From Planctomycetaceae bacterium (lineage in GTDB: Bacteria; Planctomycetota; Planctomycetia; Planctomycetales; Planctomycetaceae), in NCBI GenBank assembly GCA_018699955.1, contig JABISG010000148.1:1-55363 (forward strand): a stretch of DNA of 55,363 nucleotides, in the 5' to 3' direction. The position numbers were made by a program, and so were the translations under genes. Position 1 is the stretch's first letter, and each line of letters starts with the position of its first letter. Shown here one piece after another: positions 1 through 7,729 of this stretch. The notes beneath the pieces are model-generated. The model ran no database searches. It was not told the origin of the DNA and saw nothing but the letters and a program-made list of their open reading frames with translations.

Positions 1-758
1 CCGGTTTCTTCAAACGGCCAGGTACCGGGTTCGGTGTATCGCGTCAAATCCTGCCGAGAGTTCACCACCGGTCGCGATGGCAGTCCGTCCTGATTGAAGT
101 AGTTGCTGCGCCCGCCAAAGCTGTTGTAAGCATTCGACGTGATGCTCGAAGTCAAGATCGCTACGTTCGCATCCGGCTTATCAGGCATGACAATCCATGG
201 AAACGAAATAAACTCACCGCTGCGCGTGGTCGCATGCATGAAATACAGCCCCGACTGCTCGGGCGCGACGACGGCATGTTTCTGATATTCGAGTGTATGA
301 CCAGTGCGATTCCACTGGACTCCGGTCTGTGTGAAATCGTCGTCCGGCGTAATCTGCGCCATTGCGCGCGGGCCGTGTTCGCTGCACCACCCCAAACTGC
401 GAACGAATTCTTTCTTCCAACCGTACCGCCACAGTTCCAGGCGAAACTCTTCCGTTGAATGCACGCAGTATTCCGCTGTCTCTCCCGCGCGAGTCCACTT
501 GGGCCACATGAACCCGTACATCTGATCGGACAATAGCCGGAATTGATACGGCTTTCCTTCCTCAACGTCGATCTCCATTCGCTTGGCGGTGAAACCGGGC
601 TTCGACAACACAACGTCGTAACGGCCCGGTTCGATGTCGGCATGAACTGCACCGCTGCCACGTGAATTGACCGCAAGCGAACAGGAGCCGTTCTCGAACT
701 CCAACTGCGCATCGGCAAGCGCAACGTAGTTTTCGTCACTGACGTACCCAATCAGCAT
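1..758 (-). CDS. N,N-dimethylformamidase large-subunit-like protein, 5' part only
   Basis: The reading frame stays open from an ATG at 758 to the left edge of the window (252 codons), so the 3' part lies outside. The start has an AGGGAAG ribosome site about nine bases upstream. The N-terminal 70 residues look like a beta-sandwich or carboxypeptidase-regulatory-like fold (VALADAQLEFENG, then EPGRYDVVLSKPGF). Next comes a segment where an ETAEYCVHSTEEFRLELWRYG stretch precedes TSNAYNSFGGRSNY. That last motif is what I remember as typical of the large subunit of N,N-dimethylformamidase and its many planctomycete homologues. Family members hydrolyse C-N bonds or are uncharacterised; the substrate here is unknown. 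The formamidase downstream on the same strand is suggestive, but a repeat separates them. The catalytic region would be off the window. Confidence 0.7.
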   Translation of the reverse strand, partial: MLIGYVSDENYVALADAQLEFENGSCSLAVNSRGSGAVHADIEPGRYDVVLSKPGFTAKRMEIDVEEGKPYQFRLLSDQMYGFMWPKWTRAGETAEYCVHSTEEFRLELWRYGWKKEFVRSLGWCSEHGPRAMAQITPDDDFTQTGVQWNRTGHTLEYQKHAVVAPEQSGLYFMHATTRSGEFISFPWIVMPDKPDANVAILTSSITSNAYNSFGGRSNYFNQDGLPSRPVVNSRQDLTRYTEPGTWPFEET

Positions 759-800
759 GTTGAACTTCCCTGTGGCGCGTCACATCTCGACCGACGGGTT

Positions 801-862
801 GGGTGCCACTGGCGTGTCGCCAGTGTTCACCGCGTTGCACTGGCGACACGCCAGTGGCACCC
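801..862. repeat. REP-like double-hairpin intergenic element
   Basis: Two 25-base arms (801-825 and 838-862) are perfect reverse complements around a 12-base loop. Each arm also contains its own hairpin, CACTGGCG-TGT-CGCCAGTG. The element can therefore fold as one long stem or as two small stems. It sits between two minus-strand genes. An exact copy of one arm occurs at the right end of the window (55326-55350), so this is a dispersed family rather than a single terminator. There is no T-run on either side. Confidence 0.85.
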
Positions 863-924
863 AGAAATAGTCTATTGAAAGAACAATTTGAACGAGCGAA
901 ATCATCTAGTCGGACGCGTCACGG

Positions 925-1821
925 CTAACCGAGCGCGGTCTCGGCATAACACTTCTCAATCTTCGTGCCGACGGTGCCGCAGCCGTAATAGCCGACCGAA
1001 ATACGGCCCACGTGCGTCAGGATGTCGTAAGCTTTCCACCGATTCCAGCCGAAGTCCTCTTCCATCCACAAAATGAGCCGCGAATACGCTTCGGCGATCG
1101 CGCGTTCCATCGGGCTGCCGGTGGCGACGGTGACGATTTCGGTTGGTGACTCGATGCGTGGGCCTTCGATACGCTTCCCTGCAATCAGATCGACGGTGAC
1201 CGTCGTTTCCGACGCCATTTCCAGCCCGGTTGCGGAAAGTTCCCCGTGTCCCATCGCCGCATGCGCGTCTCCCAGAAACAGATAGGCTCCTTCGACAAAA
1301 ACGGGAAGAAACACCGTGTTGCCGGGGCAGACTTCAATGAGGTCCATGTTTCCACCGTGAGGACCGGCGGGTCCGGTGGTGGGGACGCCCCAATCCGGCG
1401 CAGTTCCAATACAGCCCAGCATGGGGGCATAAGGGATTGTGATCTTGTCGCTGAAACGAATCACGCCGTTTTCAATCGGGCAGACGTGCGCGCCGTGAGG
1501 CACATCGGTCCCCAGCCATTCGCACAACCGTTTCGGGTGCCCCGTATAAGTCGCGCACTGTCCGTCACGAGGAACGATGTCGTGAATCGTCACGGCGATC
1601 GAATCGCCCGGCTTTGCGCCTTTCAAAAAAATCGGACCGGCGACGGGATTGCTGTACGGCATTTTTGTTTTGTCGCGACGGTCATCGTTCGTGCGAATCT
1701 GCCCGGAGAGCGCGTCTTCCGCTTCGACGACAATCGTCTCACCCGGTTCGACTTCTGCGCGGGGTTCGAGGTGCCGACTGAATTCGTAGTTGAGCGGCTC
1801 GGCCGGAACGCGTTTCATCAT
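925..1821 (-). CDS. Acetamidase/formamidase family protein
   Basis: A 298-residue protein matching the FmdA/AmdA acetamidase-formamidase family in length and layout. Family members hydrolyse formamide or short-chain amides to the acid and ammonia in the cytosol. Recognisable family stretches include NPVAGPIFLKGAKPGDSI near residue 60, DIVPRDGQ, a glycine-rich PMLGCIGTAPDWG around residue 130, GPHGGNMD around 155, and a LGDAHAAMGHGE block near 190, where family metal-binding or active-site acids and histidines sit. No signal peptide is present. A GGGGAG ribosome site precedes two adjacent ATGs (1821 and 1818). It lies downstream of nothing on its own strand and diverges from the amidohydrolase at 1961, so the 139-base gap should hold both promoters. 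Amide specificity cannot be read from the sequence. Confidence 0.88.
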   Translation of the reverse strand: MMKRVPAEPLNYEFSRHLEPRAEVEPGETIVVEAEDALSGQIRTNDDRRDKTKMPYSNPVAGPIFLKGAKPGDSIAVTIHDIVPRDGQCATYTGHPKRLCEWLGTDVPHGAHVCPIENGVIRFSDKITIPYAPMLGCIGTAPDWGVPTTGPAGPHGGNMDLIEVCPGNTVFLPVFVEGAYLFLGDAHAAMGHGELSATGLEMASETTVTVDLIAGKRIEGPRIESPTEIVTVATGSPMERAIAEAYSRLILWMEEDFGWNRWKAYDILTHVGRISVGYYGCGTVGTKIEKCYAETALG

Positions 1822-1960
1822 TGATCTCCCCAGCTGCGATCGGGTGCATCGCAGACGTCTGCGGAACGTTGTATCGCAGCTATTGTCATTTCTGTCACGA
1901 AGCTAAACTGATTGTTGTTATCGAAACCTTCCGCGCAGTCAACTCGCAGGGGAAACAATT

Positions 1961-2815
1961 GTGATCGTCGATGTCCATAGCCACACTTGGGAGTACCCGC
2001 TGCATTTTACCGACGACTTCCGGAACCAGGCCAGGCGCGCTCGGGCCGGCGTGGAAGTTGATCTCACCGTGCGATACGAAGAGTACCACGCAGCGGCAAC
2101 CGATGTGACCTGCACGATCGTCTTCGGAGGCAAGGCGAAGCTAAGCGGCTTATGGGTCGATGACCGCTATGTGGCGGATTACGTCGCAGCGCATCCCGAC
2201 AAGCTCATCGGCTTCCTGTCGGTCGATCCCACACAGAACGGATGGGAAAACGAACTGCGAGACGGACACGAAGAACTCGGCCTGAAGGGAATCAAGCTGC
2301 TCTCGATGTATGCCGGCTTTCGACCCGATGACGAACGGCTCGATCCGCTCTGGGAGTACGCCACCGAGCGATCACTTCCGGTCTTGTTACATACCGGCAC
2401 CACGTTCATTGCGCAAGCGCCACTGGAATGCACGTTGCCGCGCCACCTCGATCGGGTTGCCACACGGTTTCCTGAGGTGAAGATCATCATGGCACATCTC
2501 AGTCATCCGTACGAACCGGAATGCGTCGTCACCATCCGCAAACATCCCAACGTGTACGCCGACGTCAGCGCGCTGCACTACCGACCGTTTCAGTTGTACC
2601 ATGCGCTGATGCTCGTGCAGGAATACGGCGTGTGGGACAAGTTGCTCTTCGGCAGCGATTACCCCTTCACCACCATCGACGCCTCAATCGACGGTCTGCG
2701 AAAGTTGAACGCCCAATTGGAAGGAACCGCATTGCCACGGTTAAACATAGATGAGATAGAGGCGTTGATTCATCGCGACAGCCTGAAGATTCTGGGGCTG
2801 ACGCAGGACGGGTGA
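1961..2815 (+). CDS. Amidohydrolase family (TIM-barrel metal-dependent hydrolase)
   Basis: A 284-residue protein of the amidohydrolase-2 type. The metal-binding HxH lies at residues 6-8 (VDVHSH), a further histidine in LLHTGT, another in MAHLSHPYEPE, and the late aspartate in FGSDYPFTT. This complete ligand set predicts an active mononuclear or binuclear enzyme. Relatives include decarboxylases such as aminocarboxymuconate-semialdehyde decarboxylase and lactone hydrolases, so the reaction could be hydrolysis or non-oxidative decarboxylation. The start is GTG, supported by an AGGGGAAA ribosome site seven bases upstream and by the HxH motif falling directly at the N-terminus. There is no signal peptide. 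It diverges from the formamidase and lies 105 bases before the alpha/beta-hydrolase at 2921. Confidence 0.88.
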   Translation: MIVDVHSHTWEYPLHFTDDFRNQARRARAGVEVDLTVRYEEYHAAATDVTCTIVFGGKAKLSGLWVDDRYVADYVAAHPDKLIGFLSVDPTQNGWENELRDGHEELGLKGIKLLSMYAGFRPDDERLDPLWEYATERSLPVLLHTGTTFIAQAPLECTLPRHLDRVATRFPEVKIIMAHLSHPYEPECVVTIRKHPNVYADVSALHYRPFQLYHALMLVQEYGVWDKLLFGSDYPFTTIDASIDGLRKLNAQLEGTALPRLNIDEIEALIHRDSLKILGLTQDG

Positions 2816-2920
2816 TCGCTCACTGCGGCACGTCCACGTTGCCGTGCGAGTTGGTCCTCGTGGCGAATTGTGTTACCCGCGTTTATACTCGGGTGAACTC
2901 ATTCACCAGGAGATCCAACG

Positions 2921-4936
2921 ATGTCGCAAGCCGCCAAGCCAGTCGATCGTTCCCACGAATTCTTGTCGTTCGTGCAGCAACAGGCTCTCACAATGCGGGC
3001 CGATGACGCACCGCCGCCGTCGTTCGAAGCATGGCAAGCACAGCGGCTTGAGTTGCGGAAAAAGTTGATCCGATCCTGGGGAGGCTTTCCAAAAGATGCC
3101 TGTCCGCTGGAGCCGCGCGTCCTGGGCGAACTCAAACGCGACGGCTATCGGGTCCAGAAGCTCACGCTGCAAACTCGTCCCGGCGTGTTGATGACCGCCA
3201 ACGCCTACATTCCCGACGGCAATGGTCGCCGCGCCGCCGTGTTGAGTGTGCATGGTCATTGGCGAAAGGCGAAGCAGGAACCCGTCGTTCAATCGCGTTG
3301 TATCGGGCTGGCAAAGCTGGGCTTCTTCGTGTTGATGGTCGATGCATTCGGTGCCGGCGAACGCGGCATCAATAAGCCGTTGGGCGAATATCATGGCGAG
3401 ATGGTAGCATCGACACTTTGGCCAAGCGGTCTCACTCTCGCCGGCCTGCAGGTGTACGACAACATGCGGGCCGTTGACTACTTACAGTCGCGGCCGGAAG
3501 TGAATGCCGAACAAATTGGCGTGACCGGCGCCAGCGGCGGCGGCAACCAAACGATGTACGTCGGTGCGATCGATGAACGATTGAAGTGTGTTGTCCCCGT
3601 TTGCTCGGTGGGTACCTACCAGGCGTATCTTGGGGCGGCGTGTTGCATGTGTGAAGTCACGCCGTCGGCTCTTTCTTATACGGAAGAAGCCGGTGTGTTG
3701 TCACTGGTTGCCCCGCGCGGGCTGATGCTCGTCAACGCCACCCGCGATGGCTTTCAGTTCTCGGTCGGTGAAGCAAAGAAATCGCTTGCGGCTGCGACCA
3801 AGGTTTTCCAGTTGTACGGAAAGGAAGATCACGCACGACATGCGATCTTTGAGTCGAATCACGATTACAGTCGCCCCATGCGTGAAGCCATGTACGGCTG
3901 GATGACGCGCCATCTGAAAGGGGAAGGGGACGGCACGCCGATCACCGAACCCGATATCAAAACCGAAGAGGCCGAAGCGCTGCGCTGCTTCCCCGGCGAT
4001 TCGCGCCCAGACAGCTTTGTCACGCTGCCGATGTTCGCCGCCGCCGAGGGACGGCGACTGCTCAAGCAGCGTGCGATTCCTCGTCACGCAGAACAATGGG
4101 AAACCGACCAGATGTTGATGCGCGAATCGCTTCCGCGAATCCTAGGCGGACTGCCGAAACGCACACCGATGACGGTAAAAACATCTCGCACGGCAAGTGG
4201 TGAAGTCAGCATTGAGTTCCAACCGGAATCCGGAATCACCGTCCTGGCAAATCGAAGGCCGGCCAAAGGAACAACGCAAGGGTTGGCATTGCTGCTCGAC
4301 CTGGGTAACGGACGCAAGGCGGCAGACACGAAACTTGCAACGGAATTGACCGACAAAGGTTGGGACCTTGTAACGGCCGACTTGCGGGCAACCGGCGGGA
4401 CCGCTCAGCCGGGCGACACGATCTCCCGCGCACCCGATCACAACACGGCCGAATGGTCGATGTGGATTGGACGCCCGCTGTTGGGGCAATGGGTGTGGGA
4501 TGTCAGTCGGCTACTCGACGCGCTCGGCGAACATGCCGGCGGCCTTCCGAAGACGACTGCGGTCATCGGCATCGGGCCGGCGTCGCTAGTGGCCTTATGC
4601 AGCGCCGCGCTTGAGCGGCGGATCAATCGCGTTGCAACCGTCGGCGGCTTGGCGAGCTACGTCAGCGACAAGCCATATGAAAAGCAACGAATGGGAATTC
4701 TCGCCCCCGGCATTCTGCGCGACGTTGGTGACGTCGCCCATCTGGCATCACTCTGTGCTCCGAAACGATTAGTCATCGCTGGTGGTGTGACGGGTGACGC
4801 TCGTGCATTGTCGGCCGATGCATTGGAGCAGAACTTCAGCTACACGCGGGCCGCGTTCAAACTCGAACGCACCGCAGGCCAACTGCGAGTTTCCGAATCG
4901 GCCCAACCCGATGCAATCGTCAAGTCGTTGTCGTAA
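2921..4936 (+). CDS. Two-domain alpha/beta-hydrolase, C-terminal domain apparently inactive
   Basis: A 671-residue protein. Residues 1-340 form an alpha/beta-hydrolase of the acetyl-xylan-esterase/dienelactone-hydrolase-like (Abhydrolase_7) sort. The nucleophile elbow is GASGG with Ser205, the acid is likely Asp276 (NATRDGF), and the histidine is His314 (ESNHDYS). Residues about 380-671 look like a second alpha/beta-hydrolase fold (GWDLVTADLRATGGT, then GIGPASLVAL). At the expected elbow of this second domain the serine position reads G-I-G-P-A, so it has no obvious nucleophile and may be structural. There is no signal peptide, which is unusual for a presumed polymer esterase and suggests a cytosolic substrate. 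It is followed 45 bases later by another double alpha/beta-hydrolase gene, so the two probably form an operon. The substrate is not predictable. Confidence 0.8.
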   Translation: MSQAAKPVDRSHEFLSFVQQQALTMRADDAPPPSFEAWQAQRLELRKKLIRSWGGFPKDACPLEPRVLGELKRDGYRVQKLTLQTRPGVLMTANAYIPDGNGRRAAVLSVHGHWRKAKQEPVVQSRCIGLAKLGFFVLMVDAFGAGERGINKPLGEYHGEMVASTLWPSGLTLAGLQVYDNMRAVDYLQSRPEVNAEQIGVTGASGGGNQTMYVGAIDERLKCVVPVCSVGTYQAYLGAACCMCEVTPSALSYTEEAGVLSLVAPRGLMLVNATRDGFQFSVGEAKKSLAAATKVFQLYGKEDHARHAIFESNHDYSRPMREAMYGWMTRHLKGEGDGTPITEPDIKTEEAEALRCFPGDSRPDSFVTLPMFAAAEGRRLLKQRAIPRHAEQWETDQMLMRESLPRILGGLPKRTPMTVKTSRTASGEVSIEFQPESGITVLANRRPAKGTTQGLALLLDLGNGRKAADTKLATELTDKGWDLVTADLRATGGTAQPGDTISRAPDHNTAEWSMWIGRPLLGQWVWDVSRLLDALGEHAGGLPKTTAVIGIGPASLVALCSAALERRINRVATVGGLASYVSDKPYEKQRMGILAPGILRDVGDVAHLASLCAPKRLVIAGGVTGDARALSADALEQNFSYTRAAFKLERTAGQLRVSESAQPDAIVKSLS

Positions 4937-4981
4937 TGCCTCGGTGATTGGCAGCGGGATGCCGCCGCAAAAGGAGAATTG

Positions 4982-7087
4982 ATGATCCGTCGAATCGTTG
5001 CGTTGTTAGGAGTCGTGGCAACGGCCATTTCTGCCGGCTTATTTGGCTCCCCCTTGCTCGCTGCGGAAACCTGGCCCGCGCTGCCGACCGTCAATGCGGC
5101 GGTCGAGATACCGGCGCAGTCATGGCCGCAGAAACCGGGGCCGCGTCGTGTGCGGATTCGGATTCACTACCCCGGCGGCAAACTGCTCAACGTGACCGAC
5201 AAAACCGGGCTGATGCTCACACTGCACAATTGGGGTGGCACCGATTGCGCCGGCACCGCCAGTCCCTCTGCGCTGGCCGAGCGTTTGAACGTCATCGCCA
5301 TCTGTGTCAATTACCTGCAAAGCGGTCGCAAGGCGTCAGTTGAAGATCCCGAACCGTATGACTGTGGTTACCTGCAGTCACTCGACGCACTGCGGGCGTT
5401 GTGGTTTGTCGGTCATGAGTTGAAACAACGCGGACTGCCGTACGACAGCAGTCGCATCTTTGCAACCGGCGGTTCGGGTGGCGGCAACGTCACGCTGATG
5501 GCGAACAAACTCGCCCCCCGCACGTTCGCCTGTGTGATTGACATGTGCGGCATGAAGAAACTGAGTCACGATATTGCTTTCAACTTGCCAGGCGGAACGG
5601 GTTTGAATGCACGCTGGAGCCGCGATCCCAATAGCAGGAATTATTTGAGCAGCGACGAACAGGAGATTCGTTTCGTCGGTCATCCGCAGCATCTCGCCGC
5701 AATGAAACGGCAGAAAACGACCTGCAACATTGTCGTCGTGCATGGCAGCGAAGATACCACCTGCCCGTTTGCCGATGCGCGTGAGATGGTGGCCAACATG
5801 AAGAAGGCCAGGTTCGACGTCGAACCGCATTTTCTCACCAACGCCGATCTGGACGGGAAAGTCTTCACAAGCACGGGACATTCGCTGGGCAACCGCACGG
5901 AGATTGTGTTTCGCGTGGCAGGCAAGTATCTCGCGACCGACAGTCCAATGGCGATTCGCCGCCGCGGGCCGACTGACTTCGATCACAAAGACGAAATCCG
6001 CTACCGCACAACACACGGGCAGTTTGTGATTTCTTACAGAGACGGCTTTCCCGTTGGCCGCTTCGAGCCAACGCAGAAACCGATTTCGTATCCAGAGCAT
6101 CAAGACCTGACGTATCGCCTCGACAGTGAAGGCGGGAAACATACCGTGCAAGCTCCCGCCGATTGGGCGGTACGTCGGCAACACATTCTCGACAATTTGC
6201 AATTGGTGATGGGGCGCCTGCCCGCTGCAACCACGCGGGTGCCGCTTGATGTGAAGACAATCGAGGAGCGACGCATCGGCGAGTTGACGTGGCGAAAGAT
6301 CAGTTTTCAAAGCGACCCGTACGATCGTGTGCCGGCTTGGTTGTTTGTTCCTGCTGGTGACGAAAAGAAGAAACTGGCGGCCGTGCTTTGTCTGCACCAG
6401 ACGGTGCAGGCGGGCAAGGACGAACCGGTTGGACTGACCGGTTCAAAAAACATGCATTACGCGCGGGAACTGGCCGAGCGAGGTTACGTGGTGCTTGCCC
6501 CCGACTACCCATCATTGGGCGAACACAAATACGACTTCGCCGCAAACCCCGAGTACAACAGCGGCAGCATGAAGGCGATTTGGGATAACATCCGCGCGGT
6601 CGATCTGCTGCAGTCGCTGCCCGAAGTGGACGGCGAACGAATCGGTGTCATCGGGCATTCCCTCGGCGGACACAACGCCATGTTCACCGCCGCCTTCGAG
6701 CCACGTTTAAAAGCAATTGTCTCCAGTTGCGGATTCTCACGGTTCCACAAGGACGACGTACCAAGTTGGACCGGCCCGCGCTACATGCCGCGGATTGCAT
6801 CGGTTTACAAGAACGATGCCGACCGTCTGCCGTTCGACTTCAGCGAGATTGTCGCCGCTTTTGCTCCGCGCGCATTCCTCTCATCCGCCGCAACCCGCGA
6901 CAGCGACTTTGACGTCAGCGGTGTACGCGACGTGATGCAATCGGCCGCACCGATCTACCAACTGTTTGGCCGCCCCGAAGCGCTACAGGCGGTCTACCCA
7001 GAATCGAAGCACGACTTCCCAGCGGCCGCGCGAGAACGAGCTTATGAGTTCCTCGACACGCATTTGCGCGGTGAGAGACAACCGTGA
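4982..7087 (+). CDS. Secreted fused double alpha/beta-hydrolase (esterase-esterase)
   Basis: The ATG at 4982 follows an AAGGAG site by five bases; a TTG three bases earlier is too close to that site. The 701-residue product begins with a signal peptide (residues 1-28, ending LLAAE). Domain one (about 45-320) resembles PHB-depolymerase/feruloyl-esterase-like hydrolases, with nucleophile elbow GGSGG (Ser165), acid Asp258 in GSEDTTCP and His300 in STGHS. Domain two (about 400-700) is a dienelactone-hydrolase-like alpha/beta-hydrolase with GHSLGG (Ser560) and a terminal histidine in ESKHDFP. Both domains keep a full triad, so this is a natural bifunctional hydrolase acting outside the cytoplasm. 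It follows the hydrolase at 2921 in the same orientation and overlaps the next gene by four bases. Polysaccharide ester or polyester substrates are plausible guesses. Confidence 0.82.
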   Translation: MIRRIVALLGVVATAISAGLFGSPLLAAETWPALPTVNAAVEIPAQSWPQKPGPRRVRIRIHYPGGKLLNVTDKTGLMLTLHNWGGTDCAGTASPSALAERLNVIAICVNYLQSGRKASVEDPEPYDCGYLQSLDALRALWFVGHELKQRGLPYDSSRIFATGGSGGGNVTLMANKLAPRTFACVIDMCGMKKLSHDIAFNLPGGTGLNARWSRDPNSRNYLSSDEQEIRFVGHPQHLAAMKRQKTTCNIVVVHGSEDTTCPFADAREMVANMKKARFDVEPHFLTNADLDGKVFTSTGHSLGNRTEIVFRVAGKYLATDSPMAIRRRGPTDFDHKDEIRYRTTHGQFVISYRDGFPVGRFEPTQKPISYPEHQDLTYRLDSEGGKHTVQAPADWAVRRQHILDNLQLVMGRLPAATTRVPLDVKTIEERRIGELTWRKISFQSDPYDRVPAWLFVPAGDEKKKLAAVLCLHQTVQAGKDEPVGLTGSKNMHYARELAERGYVVLAPDYPSLGEHKYDFAANPEYNSGSMKAIWDNIRAVDLLQSLPEVDGERIGVIGHSLGGHNAMFTAAFEPRLKAIVSSCGFSRFHKDDVPSWTGPRYMPRIASVYKNDADRLPFDFSEIVAAFAPRAFLSSAATRDSDFDVSGVRDVMQSAAPIYQLFGRPEALQAVYPESKHDFPAAARERAYEFLDTHLRGERQP

Positions 7088-7647
7088 TCAATTCCGACTC
7101 TTCTCTCTGCGGGGAGCATGCCACAATGTTGAGGATGTCGCTGTTCGCTCGACAGTTGCACCAGCTGCCACAAAATGAATTGGGTGGAAGACGCTATTCA
7201 GAAGAACTGGATGACGCTCTATCTGTCATATGTGACATTTGCGATGTCATTCATGACGCGGATCTAGTGGATTTCGTCGTATCAGGATTCGGTCAGGATG
7301 CCTGGCCGGTTGATGTGCGGACCGACCTCGCTGTAGTACTCGGTCAGATTCCAGATGCAATATCTGCAATTAAACACGATGAACCATTTGACTTGGATTT
7401 TTTTGAACAAGGAGTTGAACGCTATCTGAAGTTTCTACCTTGCGAAAACCGTTACACGATTCAATGCACATCGCTGACGGACTGGCTGCCCAATCCGCCG
7501 GACGGCGAAATGTCCAAATCAGATGTCAAGGATCTGATATTGGGGCTCGCGAAACAATTTGTCGATATTGCAGAAAAAGTTTGCCCAAAACTTGCTGTCG
7601 AGCCTCTTTTCTTGGGCTGGACAACTCAGTTGCGACGTTTGCAGTAA
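7084..7647 (+). CDS. Hypothetical protein, translationally coupled to the upstream hydrolase
   Basis: I do not recognise this protein. The frame opens with GTG at 7084 overlapping the TGA of the previous gene (GTGA overlap); an in-frame ATG near 7126 is an alternative start. The product is up to 187 residues, acidic, soluble, with no signal peptide or membrane segment. It is rich in Asp, Trp and Cys (QDAWPVDVRTDLAVVL, QCTSLTDWLPNPPD, KVCPKLAVEP). Codon choice and base composition look more AT-rich than in the flanking hydrolases, which may point to independent acquisition. The small acidic character would fit an immunity-type protein, but nothing toxin-like lies beside it, so this is only speculation. 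Confidence 0.6.
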   Translation: MINSDSSLCGEHATMLRMSLFARQLHQLPQNELGGRRYSEELDDALSVICDICDVIHDADLVDFVVSGFGQDAWPVDVRTDLAVVLGQIPDAISAIKHDEPFDLDFFEQGVERYLKFLPCENRYTIQCTSLTDWLPNPPDGEMSKSDVKDLILGLAKQFVDIAEKVCPKLAVEPLFLGWTTQLRRLQ

Positions 7648-7729
7648 CCGTGTGTATACCGTCACGTTGCAGGCGAAATCATCGGAGTTCCCGAATCGTC
7701 GGTTGACCGCAGCACATCCCCTAACAACC

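Noticed and set aside
5378..6397. A 339-codon minus-strand frame inside the double esterase gene
   Set aside because: Antisense to two intact hydrolase domains with catalytic triads; no family features.
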